Shown here one piece after another: positions 1 to 6,906 of a stretch of 11,775 nt of DNA. The position numbers and the translations under genes were made by a program. Position 1 is the stretch's first letter, and each line of letters begins with the position of its first letter. Below the pieces are notes generated by a model. That model was not told the DNA's origin, searched no databases, and saw only the letters and a program-made list of their open reading frames with translations. The stretch is from an uncultured Hyphomicrobiales bacterium (GTDB lineage: Bacteria > Pseudomonadota > Alphaproteobacteria > Rhizobiales > Aestuariivirgaceae), in assembly GCA_903930095.1 (NCBI GenBank), contig CAIYXE010000278.1, forward strand, positions 1 through 11,775, read 5' to 3'.

Positions 1-347
1 ACAACGAGAATTTCGAGCCGGAGGACAGGCAGCCCGCCTGCGTCAAGGCCTGCCCCACGGGTGCGCGCCACTTCGGCGACCTGGGCGACGCCAACTCGAA
101 GGTGTCCCAACTCGTCGCCGAGCGCGGCGGTTATGACCTGCTGCCCAAGATGGGCTACAAGCCCGTGAACAAATATCTCCCGCCCCGCGCCCGCCGCGAC
201 GCCACGACGAGCGCGCCCGAGGCGCTGCCCCGGCCCGACGGCTCCGCCTTCGACCGCCTCTTCCAGTGGGCGGACAAGGTGCTCTCGCCGAAGAAGGCCT
301 CGGCCCGCGCCAATGAGGCCGACCACTCCGGAAAGCTGGAGGGCTAG
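1..347 (+). CDS. Iron-sulfur subunit of a DMSO-reductase-family oxidoreductase (DmsB/PsrB/SoeB type), C-terminal part
   Basis: The 5' end is cut by the window; the first whole codon is at base 3 and the stop is TAG at 345-347. The visible 114 residues begin with NENFEPEDRQPACVKACPTG, where CVKACP supplies the last two cysteines of a four-cluster ferredoxin subunit that wires a molybdopterin catalytic subunit to its membrane anchor. The tail (KMGYKPVNKYLPPR, then a low-complexity Ala/Arg/Lys region) carries no further clusters. The stop lies 2 nt before the next ATG, and that gene encodes a DmsC-family anchor, so the two form one operon with the catalytic subunit presumably off the left edge. 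The substrate cannot be told from this piece. DMSO reductase and the cytoplasmic sulfite dehydrogenase SoeABC share this B/C architecture, and Soe is a real possibility in alphaproteobacteria. Confidence 0.85.
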   Translation, partial: NENFEPEDRQPACVKACPTGARHFGDLGDANSKVSQLVAERGGYDLLPKMGYKPVNKYLPPRARRDATTSAPEALPRPDGSAFDRLFQWADKVLSPKKASARANEADHSGKLEG

Positions 348-349
348 CC

Positions 350-1279
350 ATGCATCCTGCCTATTCAGTCATCCTCTTCACCACCGCATCCGGTGCCGGC
401 TACGGGCTCCTGGCGCTGCTGGGCCTCGTCGGCGTCAACCACGGCCAGGCCTCAAGCCTCGCCTTCGGTCTGGTGGCGATGGTCATCGCGCTGGGCCTCA
501 TCACCGTGGGCCTGCTTTCCTCCACCTTCCACCTCGGCCATCCGGAGCGCGCCTGGCGCGCCCTCTCGCAATGGCGCTCCTCCTGGCTCTCGCGGGAGGG
601 CGTGGCAGCGGTCGTCACATATGTTCCGGCGGTATTGTTCGGCCTCGTCTGGTCCGGCCTTGTTGAGGCGCCGGGCCTCATTGCGCCCCTCGGCGTGGTG
701 AGCGGGGTAATGGCGCTCATCACCGTTGTTTGCACCGGCAAGATCTATTCCACGCTCGCCACCATCCGCGCCTGGCACAATCGCCTCACGGTGCCCGTCT
801 ATCTCGCCTTCGCGCTGGCCACGGGGGCCTGCCTCCTCGCGGCCCTGACGGCCGTCTTCGGCAATTTTCCGGCCTTCCTCGTCTATTTCGCCAGCGTGCT
901 GCTGGTGGTGGCGATCGGCCTCAAGCTCGCCTACTGGCACGTGATCGACACCGCCCCCCGCGACCTCACCATCGAGCAGGCCACGGGCCTGGGCTCCCTC
1001 GGCCAGGTGAGCCAGTGGGAGGTGCCGCACACCTCCGCGAACTATGTGCAGAAGGAGATGGGCTATGCCGTGGCGCGCAAGCACGCAGCCAGGCTCCGCC
1101 GCCTCGTGGTGCTGGCACTCGCTGTGGCATTGTTGTTCATGCTCGTGGCCCTTCTCCTGCCGCTTGCCGCCCTGCTGGCCGCGGCACTCGCACTCTTCGC
1201 GGCGGCGGTGGAACGCTGGCTGTTCTTCGCGGAAGCCCAGCACGTGGTAACGCTCTTCTACGGTGCGAAGGCCGCCTGA
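350..1279 (+). CDS. dmsC: DmsC-family membrane anchor subunit (DMSO reductase / SoeC-like)
   Basis: 309 residues, a usual length for the DmsC family (PF04976). Hydrophobic segments at roughly 6-29, 37-58, 85-105, 110-130, 147-170, 175-198, 250-270 and 271-290 give about eight membrane helices. The family signature region is clear: FHLGHPERAWRALSQWRSSW then LSREG at about 60-84, followed by IYSTLATIRAWHN at 132-144 and TSANYVQKEMGYAVARKHA at 228-246. It anchors the Fe-S/molybdopterin subunits in the inner membrane and exchanges electrons with the quinone pool. The start has a strong ribosome-binding site, GGAGGG at 338-343, 6 nt before ATG. It follows the B subunit by 2 nt. The symbol denotes the family; SoeC of the sulfite-oxidising SoeABC complex is equally compatible, because the deciding catalytic subunit is outside the window. 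Confidence 0.88.
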   Translation: MHPAYSVILFTTASGAGYGLLALLGLVGVNHGQASSLAFGLVAMVIALGLITVGLLSSTFHLGHPERAWRALSQWRSSWLSREGVAAVVTYVPAVLFGLVWSGLVEAPGLIAPLGVVSGVMALITVVCTGKIYSTLATIRAWHNRLTVPVYLAFALATGACLLAALTAVFGNFPAFLVYFASVLLVVAIGLKLAYWHVIDTAPRDLTIEQATGLGSLGQVSQWEVPHTSANYVQKEMGYAVARKHAARLRRLVVLALAVALLFMLVALLLPLAALLAAALALFAAAVERWLFFAEAQHVVTLFYGAKAA

Positions 1280-1289
1280 CGTTTCTCTC

Positions 1290-1317
1290 TTGGCAAGCGG
1301 CCGGATAGGGATATAAA
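1290..1317 (+). promoter_or_regulatory. Sigma-70-type promoter of bmt
   Basis: TTGGCA (1290-1295, 5 of 6 to consensus) lies 16 bp before TATAAA (1312-1317, 5 of 6). Transcription would start near 1323-1325, giving a leader of about 25 nt with the ribosome-binding site GGAGG at 1340-1344. The -10 box lies inside the palindrome described at 1310-1331. Seen by eye; no scan was run. Confidence 0.6.
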
Positions 1318-1331
1318 GACTTCTTTATATC
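1310..1331. promoter_or_regulatory. Perfect palindromic operator over the bmt -10 box (ArsR/SahR-like, inferred)
   Basis: Arms GATATAAAGA (1310-1319) and TCTTTATATC (1322-1331) are perfect reverse complements separated by CT. The AT-rich site stands out in GC-rich surroundings. It covers the -10 hexamer and the expected start of transcription, the classic place for a repressor. AT-rich palindromes with AAAGA/TCTTT half-sites suit dimeric winged-helix repressors; in proteobacteria, ArsR-family SahR-type regulators control S-adenosylhomocysteine and methionine-cycle genes. The link to SahR is inference from the target gene and the site shape. No regulator of that family is encoded in this window. 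Confidence 0.6.
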
Positions 1332-1349
1332 GTTTCCCCGGAGGCTCTC

Positions 1350-2366
1350 ATGACCCGCCCATCCTTTACCGAAGCCCTCGCAACCCGCCCCTGGCTGCTG
1401 GCCGATGGGGCCACGGGCACGAATTACTTCCAGATGGGTCTCGAATCGGGCGACGCCCCGGAAATGTGGAATTTCGATCATCCGGAACGGGTGCGCTCGC
1501 TGCACCGCCGCTTCATCGAGGCAGGCGCGGACATCGTCCTCACCAATTCCTTCGGCGGCAACCGCCATCGCCTGAAGCTCCACAATGCGCAAGGCCAGGT
1601 GCGAGAGCTCAACATCGCCGCCGCGAAGAACGCCCGCGCGGAGGCTGATGCAGCGGGCCGCCCCGTCTATGTCGGTGGCTCCGTCGGCCCCACGGGCGAG
1701 ATCATGGAGCCCGTCGGCGCGCTCTCCCATGACGATGCGGTCAAGGCCTTCGCCGAACAGGCCGTGGCGCTGAAGGAAGGCGGCGCGGACGTGATCTGGA
1801 TCGAGACCATGTCGTCGGAGGAAGAGCTCAAGGCCGCCGTCGAGGGCTGTGCCGCAGCAGGCCTGCCCATCGTCACCACCATGAGCTTCGATACCAACGG
1901 CCGCACCATGATGGGCATCACGCCGAAGTCCTTCGGCGCCATCACGGCGGCCCTTCCCGTGCAGCCCGTCGCCATCGGCGCCAATTGCGGCGTGGGCGCC
2001 TCCGAACTCGTCGCCACCGTTCTGGGCATCTCCGAGGCGCGCCCTGATGCGGCGGTCGTGGCCAAGGGCAATTGCGGCATCCCGCAATATGTCGACGGCC
2101 ACATCCACTACACCGGCACGCCCGAACTCATGGCGGATTATGCCCGCATAGCCTTCGATGCCGGCGCGAAGATCATCGGCGGCTGCTGCGGCACGAGCCC
2201 TGAGCACCTCGCCGCCATGCGCAAGTCGCTCGAAGGCTATGACCGCGGCTCACGCCCCAGCGTCGAACTGATCGAGCAGAAACTCGGCCCCGTCTCCGCC
2301 CTCGCCAAGGGCGTCGACACCGCCGCCGCGGGCGCCGCCCGCCGTGAGCGCCGAAGGGGCAATTGA
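1350..2366 (+). CDS. bmt: Betaine-homocysteine S-methyltransferase (Bmt type, PF02574)
   Basis: 338 residues, cytoplasmic TIM barrel. It transfers a methyl group to homocysteine to give methionine, with zinc activating the thiol. The three zinc cysteines are present: C213 in GANCGVG and C279-C280 in IIGGCCGTSPEH. Other family marks are LLADGATGTN at 16-25, DIVLTNSFGG at 61-70, GGSVGPTGE at 109-117 and IWIETMSSEEE-like residues at 149-159. The sequence, including the basic tail after about residue 320, closely resembles rhizobial Bmt proteins as I remember them, where the methyl donor is glycine betaine. ATG is preceded by GGAGG (1340-1344) at 5 nt. It is transcribed alone from its own promoter, with a palindromic operator upstream and a hairpin repeat downstream. 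In principle a corrinoid or S-methylmethionine donor could be used instead. Confidence 0.9.
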   Translation: MTRPSFTEALATRPWLLADGATGTNYFQMGLESGDAPEMWNFDHPERVRSLHRRFIEAGADIVLTNSFGGNRHRLKLHNAQGQVRELNIAAAKNARAEADAAGRPVYVGGSVGPTGEIMEPVGALSHDDAVKAFAEQAVALKEGGADVIWIETMSSEEELKAAVEGCAAAGLPIVTTMSFDTNGRTMMGITPKSFGAITAALPVQPVAIGANCGVGASELVATVLGISEARPDAAVVAKGNCGIPQYVDGHIHYTGTPELMADYARIAFDAGAKIIGGCCGTSPEHLAAMRKSLEGYDRGSRPSVELIEQKLGPVSALAKGVDTAAAGAARRERRRGN

Positions 2367-2373
2367 TTGGAGG

Positions 2374-2400
2374 CGTCATCCCGGCGAAGCCGGGTTGACG
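2374..2400. repeat. Short GC-rich intergenic palindrome between bmt and the ATPase gene
   Basis: CGTCA (2374-2378), CCCGGC (2380-2385), loop GAA, GCCGGG (2389-2394), TGACG (2396-2400) form an 11-bp stem with one T-T mismatch. The CGTCATCCCGGC core followed by its complement is a motif I recognise as a common dispersed intergenic element in alphaproteobacteria. It lies 8 nt after the bmt stop and can fold in RNA from either strand. No U-run follows, so if it ends bmt transcription it is not a textbook terminator. Confidence 0.6.
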
Positions 2401-2455
2401 TCTACGGCAACAAGATAGCTTGCAACTCCTGGGGGCATTCCATACCCTCCAGCGT

Positions 2456-3196
2456 ATGAAAGCCTATGAAGCGCGTCATTATCTGCTGACGGCTGAACTG
2501 CTGTGGGAGCGCGTGCAAGACCGCGCCCTCTATCCCTTTTCCCTTCCCGCCATCGCGGGGCTTGGCAAAATCGCTTTTCACCCAAAGGTCACCTTCCTCG
2601 TCGGCGAGAACGGCTCCGGCAAGTCCACCCTCATCGAGGCGCTCGCCGTTGCCTGGGGCTTCAACCCCGAGGGCGGTTCGAAGAACTTTCGCTTTGGAAC
2701 ATTCGCCTCGCACTCACCCCTCCATGGCGTGCTGCGGCTGACGCGGGGAACACGGCGCGCGCGGGACGGCTTCTTCCTGCGGGCGGAGAGCTACTACAAC
2801 GCTGCAACTTATCTCGAAGGCCTGGAGGACAATCCGCTCGCTGCCTATGGCGGCAAGTCGCTCCATGCCCAGTCCCATGGCGAATCCTTCCTCGCCCTTC
2901 TCGAACACCGCCTCGGCGGCAAGGGCCTCTACATCTTCGACGAGCCCGAGGCCGCGCTCTCGCCCACCCGCCAGATGTCCATGCTGGTGCGCATGCATGA
3001 GCTGATCGCCGCTGACAGCCAGTTCGTCATCGCCACCCATTCGCCCATCCTGATGGCCTACCCCGATGCCTGGATCTACCAGCTGGGCGCACACGGCCTC
3101 GAGCGTGTGGACTACGAGGACACGGAGCACTTTCGGATCACCCGCAGCTTCCTCAACAACCCGCGCGACATGCTCCGCCAGCTGCTTGACGGCTGA
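2456..3196 (+). CDS. AAA family ATPase, COG3910-like (ABC-type ATPase fold)
   Basis: 246 residues from ATG 2456. An in-frame TTG at 2420 would add 12 residues, but the ATG product begins where relatives usually do. Neither start has a clear ribosome-binding site. The protein holds a complete ABC-type ATPase core: Walker A GENGSGKST at 50-58, signature-like QSHGES at 139-144, Walker B LYIFDEPEA at 158-166, and the switch histidine in ATHSPIL at 193-199. EGGSKNFRF (72-80) and YEDTEHFRITRSFLNNP (220-236) are typical of this stand-alone family. No membrane or DNA-binding domain is visible. The cellular role of the family is not established. A 7-bp hairpin with one G-T pair (2429-2435 with 2446-2452) ends 3 nt before the ATG and could limit translation. 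Confidence 0.85.
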   Translation: MKAYEARHYLLTAELLWERVQDRALYPFSLPAIAGLGKIAFHPKVTFLVGENGSGKSTLIEALAVAWGFNPEGGSKNFRFGTFASHSPLHGVLRLTRGTRRARDGFFLRAESYYNAATYLEGLEDNPLAAYGGKSLHAQSHGESFLALLEHRLGGKGLYIFDEPEAALSPTRQMSMLVRMHELIAADSQFVIATHSPILMAYPDAWIYQLGAHGLERVDYEDTEHFRITRSFLNNPRDMLRQLLDG

Positions 3197-3253
3197 ACCG
3201 GGCAATTGATGCCAGTCAAGGCCCCCTGAGCCCTGGCGTGGCATGTTTGTTCG

Positions 3254-4741
3254 ATGTTCGATGCCGCATTCCTGAGAGGTGAGACATGGGGCTATCCGGG
3301 TGAACCGGTGGAGCACATGGAAACCCATGCGGCGCATGTGTTCCTCGTTGCTGACCGCGCCTTCAAGATCAAGAGGGCGGTGAAGCTGCCCTATCTCGAT
3401 TTCTCGGACGCCGAAAAGCGGCGCGCGGTTCTGGCCCAGGAACTCGCCATCAACCGCATCTTCGCACCGGACCTCTATCTCCGCACGGCGGAGGTGAAGG
3501 GAGAGCCCGTGCTCGTCATGCGCCGCTTCCCGTCGCAGGCGCTGCTCTCCTGGCAAATGGCCCATGGCGACATCGATCCGGCGCTCGCCGCGCGGCTTGC
3601 CCGCATGGCCGCCGATGCCCATGCCCAGGCGCCCCGGCGTGAGGCGGGTGGTGCCGGCATCATGATGGGTCTGGGCGCGCAGCTCTCCTCGGCCTTCATC
3701 GATTCGCCCGACATTTTCCGCCCGGCCGAGACGCTCGAGTTTCACGCGCTCTGTGAATCCGCGCTCAAGGCCGGCAAGCCGCTGCTGAATGTCAGGGGCG
3801 AGCGCGGCCTGGTCCGCCGCTGCCACGGCGACATGCATTCGGGCAACATCATCGTGGTGGAGGGGACGCCTCAACTCTTCGACGCCATCGAGTTCAGCGA
3901 GAAGATCGCCATCATCGACGTGCTCTATGACCTTGCCTTCTTGCTCATGGACCTGTGGACGCATGATGAGCGCCGCGCCGCCAACATCGTGCTGAACCGC
4001 TACCTTCACCTCCGCCGGGCCGAGGAAGATCTCTCAGGCCTCGCCCTCCTGCCACTCTTCCTTTCGACCAGGGCAGGTGTGCGGGCCCTCGTCACCGCCG
4101 ACCTCGCGCATGAGCTGGCCTTGAAGAATTCGATGCAGGCGCGCGGCCAGGCGCTGGACTGGTTCAGGTCCTCGATCGGCTTCCTGAAGGCCGCGCCGCC
4201 CGTGCTGGTCTGTATTGGCGGCCTCTCGGGCACCGGCAAGACCACGGTGGCAGCGAGCCTCGCCCCTCACCTCGGCTCCCCGCCGGGCGCCCTTCACGTG
4301 CGTTCTGACGTGGAGCGCAAGGTGCTGGCGGGAATTGCCGAAACGGACACTTTGCCGCCGGAAGGCTATGGCCGCGAAGCATCTTTCGCGGTCTATGCTG
4401 CCTGTCTCGACAGGGCGGAGCGGGCGCTGAGGGCCGGTCACTGCGTGGTGTTCGACGCCGTCTTCGCCCGCCCTGACGAGCGCCGCGTGGCGGCTGAAAT
4501 CGCGCGTGTTGCCCGCGCCCATTTTGCCGGCATCTGGCTCGAGGCACCGGTGGAGGTGCTCAAGTCACGGGTTTCCGCGCGCCGGGGCGATGCGTCTGAT
4601 GCGACGCCGGAGGTCGTGGAGCGCCAGCTCCACTATGAGCTCGGCCGCCTCGACTGGCCGCGCGTCGATGCTTCCGGGCTGCCGGAGGCGTCGCTTGCCC
4701 GCGTCTGGGCCAGTCTTCCGTTTCGGGCCTCCGGCGTGTGA
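3254..4741 (+). CDS. Two-domain protein: aminoglycoside-phosphotransferase-like kinase plus P-loop NTPase (COG2187 / COG0645 type)
   Basis: 495 residues. The N-terminal half (about 20-310) has a protein-kinase-like/APH fold: AFKIKRAVKLPYLDF at 36-50 with a likely ATP-binding lysine, catalytic-loop HGDMHSGNI at 191-199, and the metal-binding segment LFDAIEF at 208-214 followed by IDVLYDLAFL. The C-terminal half (about 315-495) is a P-loop kinase-like domain with GLSGTGKT at 323-330 and a DAVFARPDER segment at 401-410 resembling the Zeta-toxin/kinase family. This fusion is widespread in proteobacteria and is usually annotated only as an AAA family ATPase; its substrate is unknown. I see no evidence for antibiotic resistance. 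The reading frame starts at ATG 3254 without a strong ribosome-binding site, 57 nt after the ATPase gene, so co-transcription is possible. Confidence 0.85.
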   Translation: MFDAAFLRGETWGYPGEPVEHMETHAAHVFLVADRAFKIKRAVKLPYLDFSDAEKRRAVLAQELAINRIFAPDLYLRTAEVKGEPVLVMRRFPSQALLSWQMAHGDIDPALAARLARMAADAHAQAPRREAGGAGIMMGLGAQLSSAFIDSPDIFRPAETLEFHALCESALKAGKPLLNVRGERGLVRRCHGDMHSGNIIVVEGTPQLFDAIEFSEKIAIIDVLYDLAFLLMDLWTHDERRAANIVLNRYLHLRRAEEDLSGLALLPLFLSTRAGVRALVTADLAHELALKNSMQARGQALDWFRSSIGFLKAAPPVLVCIGGLSGTGKTTVAASLAPHLGSPPGALHVRSDVERKVLAGIAETDTLPPEGYGREASFAVYAACLDRAERALRAGHCVVFDAVFARPDERRVAAEIARVARAHFAGIWLEAPVEVLKSRVSARRGDASDATPEVVERQLHYELGRLDWPRVDASGLPEASLARVWASLPFRASGV

Positions 4742-4749
4742 CCGTCGGC

Positions 4750-4775
4750 CAGTCCGATGAAGCCGAACCGGACTG
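4750..4775. terminator. Possible bidirectional terminator between convergent genes
   Basis: CAGTCCG (4750-4756) and CGGACTG (4769-4775) form a perfect 7-bp stem around a 12-nt loop. It fills most of the 42-bp gap between the converging stops at 4741 and 4784. There is no T-run on either side, so termination would be weak or Rho-assisted; the placement is the main argument. Confidence 0.35.
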
Positions 4776-4783
4776 CCAGCCTG

Positions 4784-6028
4784 CTAGCCGTTCCTGATCT
4801 GCCGGGTGAGGCAGGAGAGGAGGGCGTCGACCTCGGCCTCCGTGTTGTAATGCGCAAGGCCCACGCGCAGCACGCCGCCCTTGTCCATCAGCCCCATGCG
4901 CGTAACGGGTTCGATGGCATAGTTGTGCCCGGACCAGACGAAGATGTTGTCCCGCGCGAAGTCCTGCGCCATCTGTTGCGGGTGATGTCCCTCGAGCGTG
5001 AAGGACACCGTCGGCACGCGCCTGTGCATGGCATTGGCGGAGGTGATGCCGCGGATCGTCAGCCCCCTGAAGCCCCTCAGCCCCTCGATCAGCCTCTGCG
5101 TGATCCTGTGTTCATGCCCGGCCATTGCATCCCAGGCGGAAGCGATGCGCTTGGCCCGCGTCCCGCCCGTCCCGAACTGCTCGATGTATTCGATGGCGCC
5201 GAGCGTTCCCGCAATGCCTTCATGCGAGAGGGTGCCGGTCTCGAACTTGTGCGGAGGCTCCTCGCCCGCGGGCCGCACCTTGTAGCCGAAGGTTTCCTTC
5301 AGCAGGTCCTCGCGCCCCCAGAGAATTCCCTGATGAGGGCCAAACCACTTGTAGGCGGAGGAGACCACGAAGTCGGCGCCCAGGTCCTGAACGTCGATGG
5401 CATAATGGGGCGCATGCTGCACGGCATCGAGATAGACGAGCGCGCCCGCCGCCTTCGCCTGCGCCGTGAAGCGCTTCACGTCATGCACCGTGCCGGTGCA
5501 GTTGGAGGCCATGCCCATGGCGAGGAGCACGGTCCTTTCGCCCAGCACCCGTGTGAGCGCGTCCTCGGGGAACTCATAGGTTCCGGTGTCGAAGTCCATC
5601 CAGCGCACCACGAGGCCGAGGTCTTCGGCCAGCAGCAGCCAGGGCGCCACATTCGCGTCATGGTCCATGCGCGAGAGCACGATCTCGTCACCCTTGCGGA
5701 ACCGCTTGCCGAGGCAGCGCGACATGTGGAGCGTGAGCGTGGTCATGTTCTGCCCGAACACGATCTCCGCGGCAGACGCCGCATTGTAGAAGTCCGCGCA
5801 GGCCTGGTGCGCCAGGTCCACGACTTCGCCGGCCGCCACCGTCGTCCGGAAATAGCCCCCCAGGTTGGCGTTCCGCGCGGTCAGGCACTCGACCGTGCGG
5901 CCGATCACCTGCTGGGGCACCTGTGTCCCGGCCGGATTGTCGAAATAGACGCGTGGGCGGCCCTCGTCGGTGATGGCAAGCGCGGGGAACTGGGCCCGGG
6001 AGGAGGCGACGTCAAAGGCGGTGGTCAT
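4784..6028 (-). CDS. Class V aminotransferase-fold PLP enzyme, cysteine-desulfurase-like (VC1184/TIGR01976 subfamily)
   Basis: 414 residues from ATG 6028, chosen because GGAA lies 7 nt upstream; an in-frame ATG at 6046 would add six residues and has no ribosome-binding site. The PLP machinery is intact: Schiff-base lysine K227 in SSAYKWFGPHQG, ring-nitrogen aspartate D201 with H205 in YLDAVQHAPH, and HDANVAPW at 123-130. The C-terminal loop that carries the persulfide cysteine in SufS/CsdA (GHHCA) reads SGHNYA at 367-372, so a tyrosine sits at the cysteine position. As I recall this is typical of the VC1184 subfamily. It argues against classical cysteine desulfuration and for another PLP reaction, possibly a lyase or transaminase; the substrate is unknown. 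It is divergent from the corrinoid-protein gene, with a shared upstream region of about 160 bp. Confidence 0.82.
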   Translation of the reverse strand: MTTAFDVASSRAQFPALAITDEGRPRVYFDNPAGTQVPQQVIGRTVECLTARNANLGGYFRTTVAAGEVVDLAHQACADFYNAASAAEIVFGQNMTTLTLHMSRCLGKRFRKGDEIVLSRMDHDANVAPWLLLAEDLGLVVRWMDFDTGTYEFPEDALTRVLGERTVLLAMGMASNCTGTVHDVKRFTAQAKAAGALVYLDAVQHAPHYAIDVQDLGADFVVSSAYKWFGPHQGILWGREDLLKETFGYKVRPAGEEPPHKFETGTLSHEGIAGTLGAIEYIEQFGTGGTRAKRIASAWDAMAGHEHRITQRLIEGLRGFRGLTIRGITSANAMHRRVPTVSFTLEGHHPQQMAQDFARDNIFVWSGHNYAIEPVTRMGLMDKGGVLRVGLAHYNTEAEVDALLSCLTRQIRNG

Positions 6029-6188
6029 GCTGAAATTCCGGCTCATTCAAGGAGGAACTACCCATAACCGCCCTTTCCCCTTGCCTCAACCGTCGCTTTC
6101 CGGCATGGGGACGTCGCCCGCTGGCGAAAGGGAAAACACGCCCGCGGCTATTGTGTTTTATCAAGAATTTCCGCCGCGGAGACAGCTG
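6029..6188. promoter_or_regulatory. Divergent intergenic region upstream of the PLP enzyme and the corrinoid protein
   Basis: This 160-bp stretch must hold start signals for both flanking genes. I could not find a convincing sigma-70 pair in either direction. What is visible is an AT-rich patch near 6150-6170 (TTGTGTTTTATCAAGAATTT), the ribosome-binding site GGAG at 6178-6181 serving the corrinoid gene, and a small CGCC/GGCG hairpin near 6116-6127. The palindrome seen in front of bmt does not recur here. An AAGGAGGA run at 6049-6056 on the + strand has no start codon at a useful distance. Confidence 0.3.
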
Positions 6189-6890
6189 ATGAGCGACGAT
6201 GGTGAACTCGACCTGAACTCCCTCAATGACGAGGAACTGGTCCAGCAGGTCCATGACGACCTCTATGACGGCCTCAAGGAAGAGGTCGAGGCAGCCGTCC
6301 ACATCCTGCTCGGCCGCGGCTGGGCGCCCTACAAGGTGCTCACCGAGGCGCTGGTTGAGGGCATGCGCATCGTCGGCGTGGACTTCCGTGATGGCATCCT
6401 CTTTGTTCCGGAAGTGCTGCTGGCTGCCAACTCCATGAAGGCGGGCATGTTCATCCTCCGCCCGCTCCTCATCGCCACGGGCGCGCCGCGCCAGGGCAAG
6501 ATGGTGATCGGCACGGTGAAGGGCGACATCCACGACATCGGCAAGAACCTCGTCGGCATGATGATGGAAGGTGCCGGCTTCGAGGTGATCGATCTCGGCA
6601 TCAACAATCCTGTCGAGAAGTATCTCGCCGCCATGGAAGAGCACAAGCCGGACATCCTCGGAATGTCGGCGCTGCTCACCACCACAATGCCCTACATGAA
6701 GGTCGTGATCGACACCATGAAGGAAAAGGGCATGCGCGAGGACTACATCGTGCTGGTCGGCGGTGCGCCGCTGAACGAGGAATTTGCCAAGGCCATCGGT
6801 GCAGACGCCTATTGCCGTGACGCGGCCGTGGCGGTCGAAACCGCCAAGAGCTACATGGCCCGCAAGCACAACCAGCTCGCGGCCAGCTGA
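6189..6890 (+). CDS. Corrinoid (cobalamin-binding) methyl-carrier protein, MtbC/MttC/MtgC family
   Basis: 233 residues, cytoplasmic. It carries a methyl group on cobalt between a substrate methyltransferase and an acceptor methyltransferase. The N-terminal four-helix cap (PF02607-like, about 14-95) includes VPEVLLAANSMKAGM at 73-87, and the B12-binding Rossmann domain (PF02310-like) spans about 104-225. The cobalt-ligand motif DxHxxG is GDIHDIGKN at 112-120, with H115 as the lower axial ligand; GMSALLTTTMPYMK and VLVGGAPLNEEFAKAIGAD complete the domain. ATG 6189 is preceded by GGAG (6178-6181) at 7 nt. Upstream in-frame codons exist but match nothing in the family. The next gene starts 16 nt after its stop. 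The mttB-like gene on the opposite strand is its expected partner. Confidence 0.93.
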   Translation: MSDDGELDLNSLNDEELVQQVHDDLYDGLKEEVEAAVHILLGRGWAPYKVLTEALVEGMRIVGVDFRDGILFVPEVLLAANSMKAGMFILRPLLIATGAPRQGKMVIGTVKGDIHDIGKNLVGMMMEGAGFEVIDLGINNPVEKYLAAMEEHKPDILGMSALLTTTMPYMKVVIDTMKEKGMREDYIVLVGGAPLNEEFAKAIGADAYCRDAAVAVETAKSYMARKHNQLAAS

Positions 6891-6906
6891 GCGGCGGGGG
6901 GTCGCG

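Noticed and set aside
3209..3244. Inverted repeat ATGCCA/TGGCAT with inner GCCAG/CTGGC between the ATPase and kinase genes
   Set aside because: Arms are short, the alternatives exclude one another, and no T-run follows. Not strong enough to call a terminator.
2714..4009. Minus-strand open frame of about 431 codons across the ATPase and kinase genes
   Set aside because: It spans two recognised + strand genes and the gap between them; its composition is that of a shadow frame.
3254..4741. Aminoglycoside resistance kinase
   Set aside because: The APH-like half is fused to a P-loop domain in a widespread chromosomal family of unknown substrate; there is no resistance-gene context.
4757..6067. 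Long open frame on the + strand opposite the class V PLP gene (about 436 codons)
   Set aside because: It lies antisense to a well-recognised PLP enzyme with intact motifs. Its product is rich in His, Arg and Gly with no recognisable domain, as expected of a shadow frame in GC-rich DNA.
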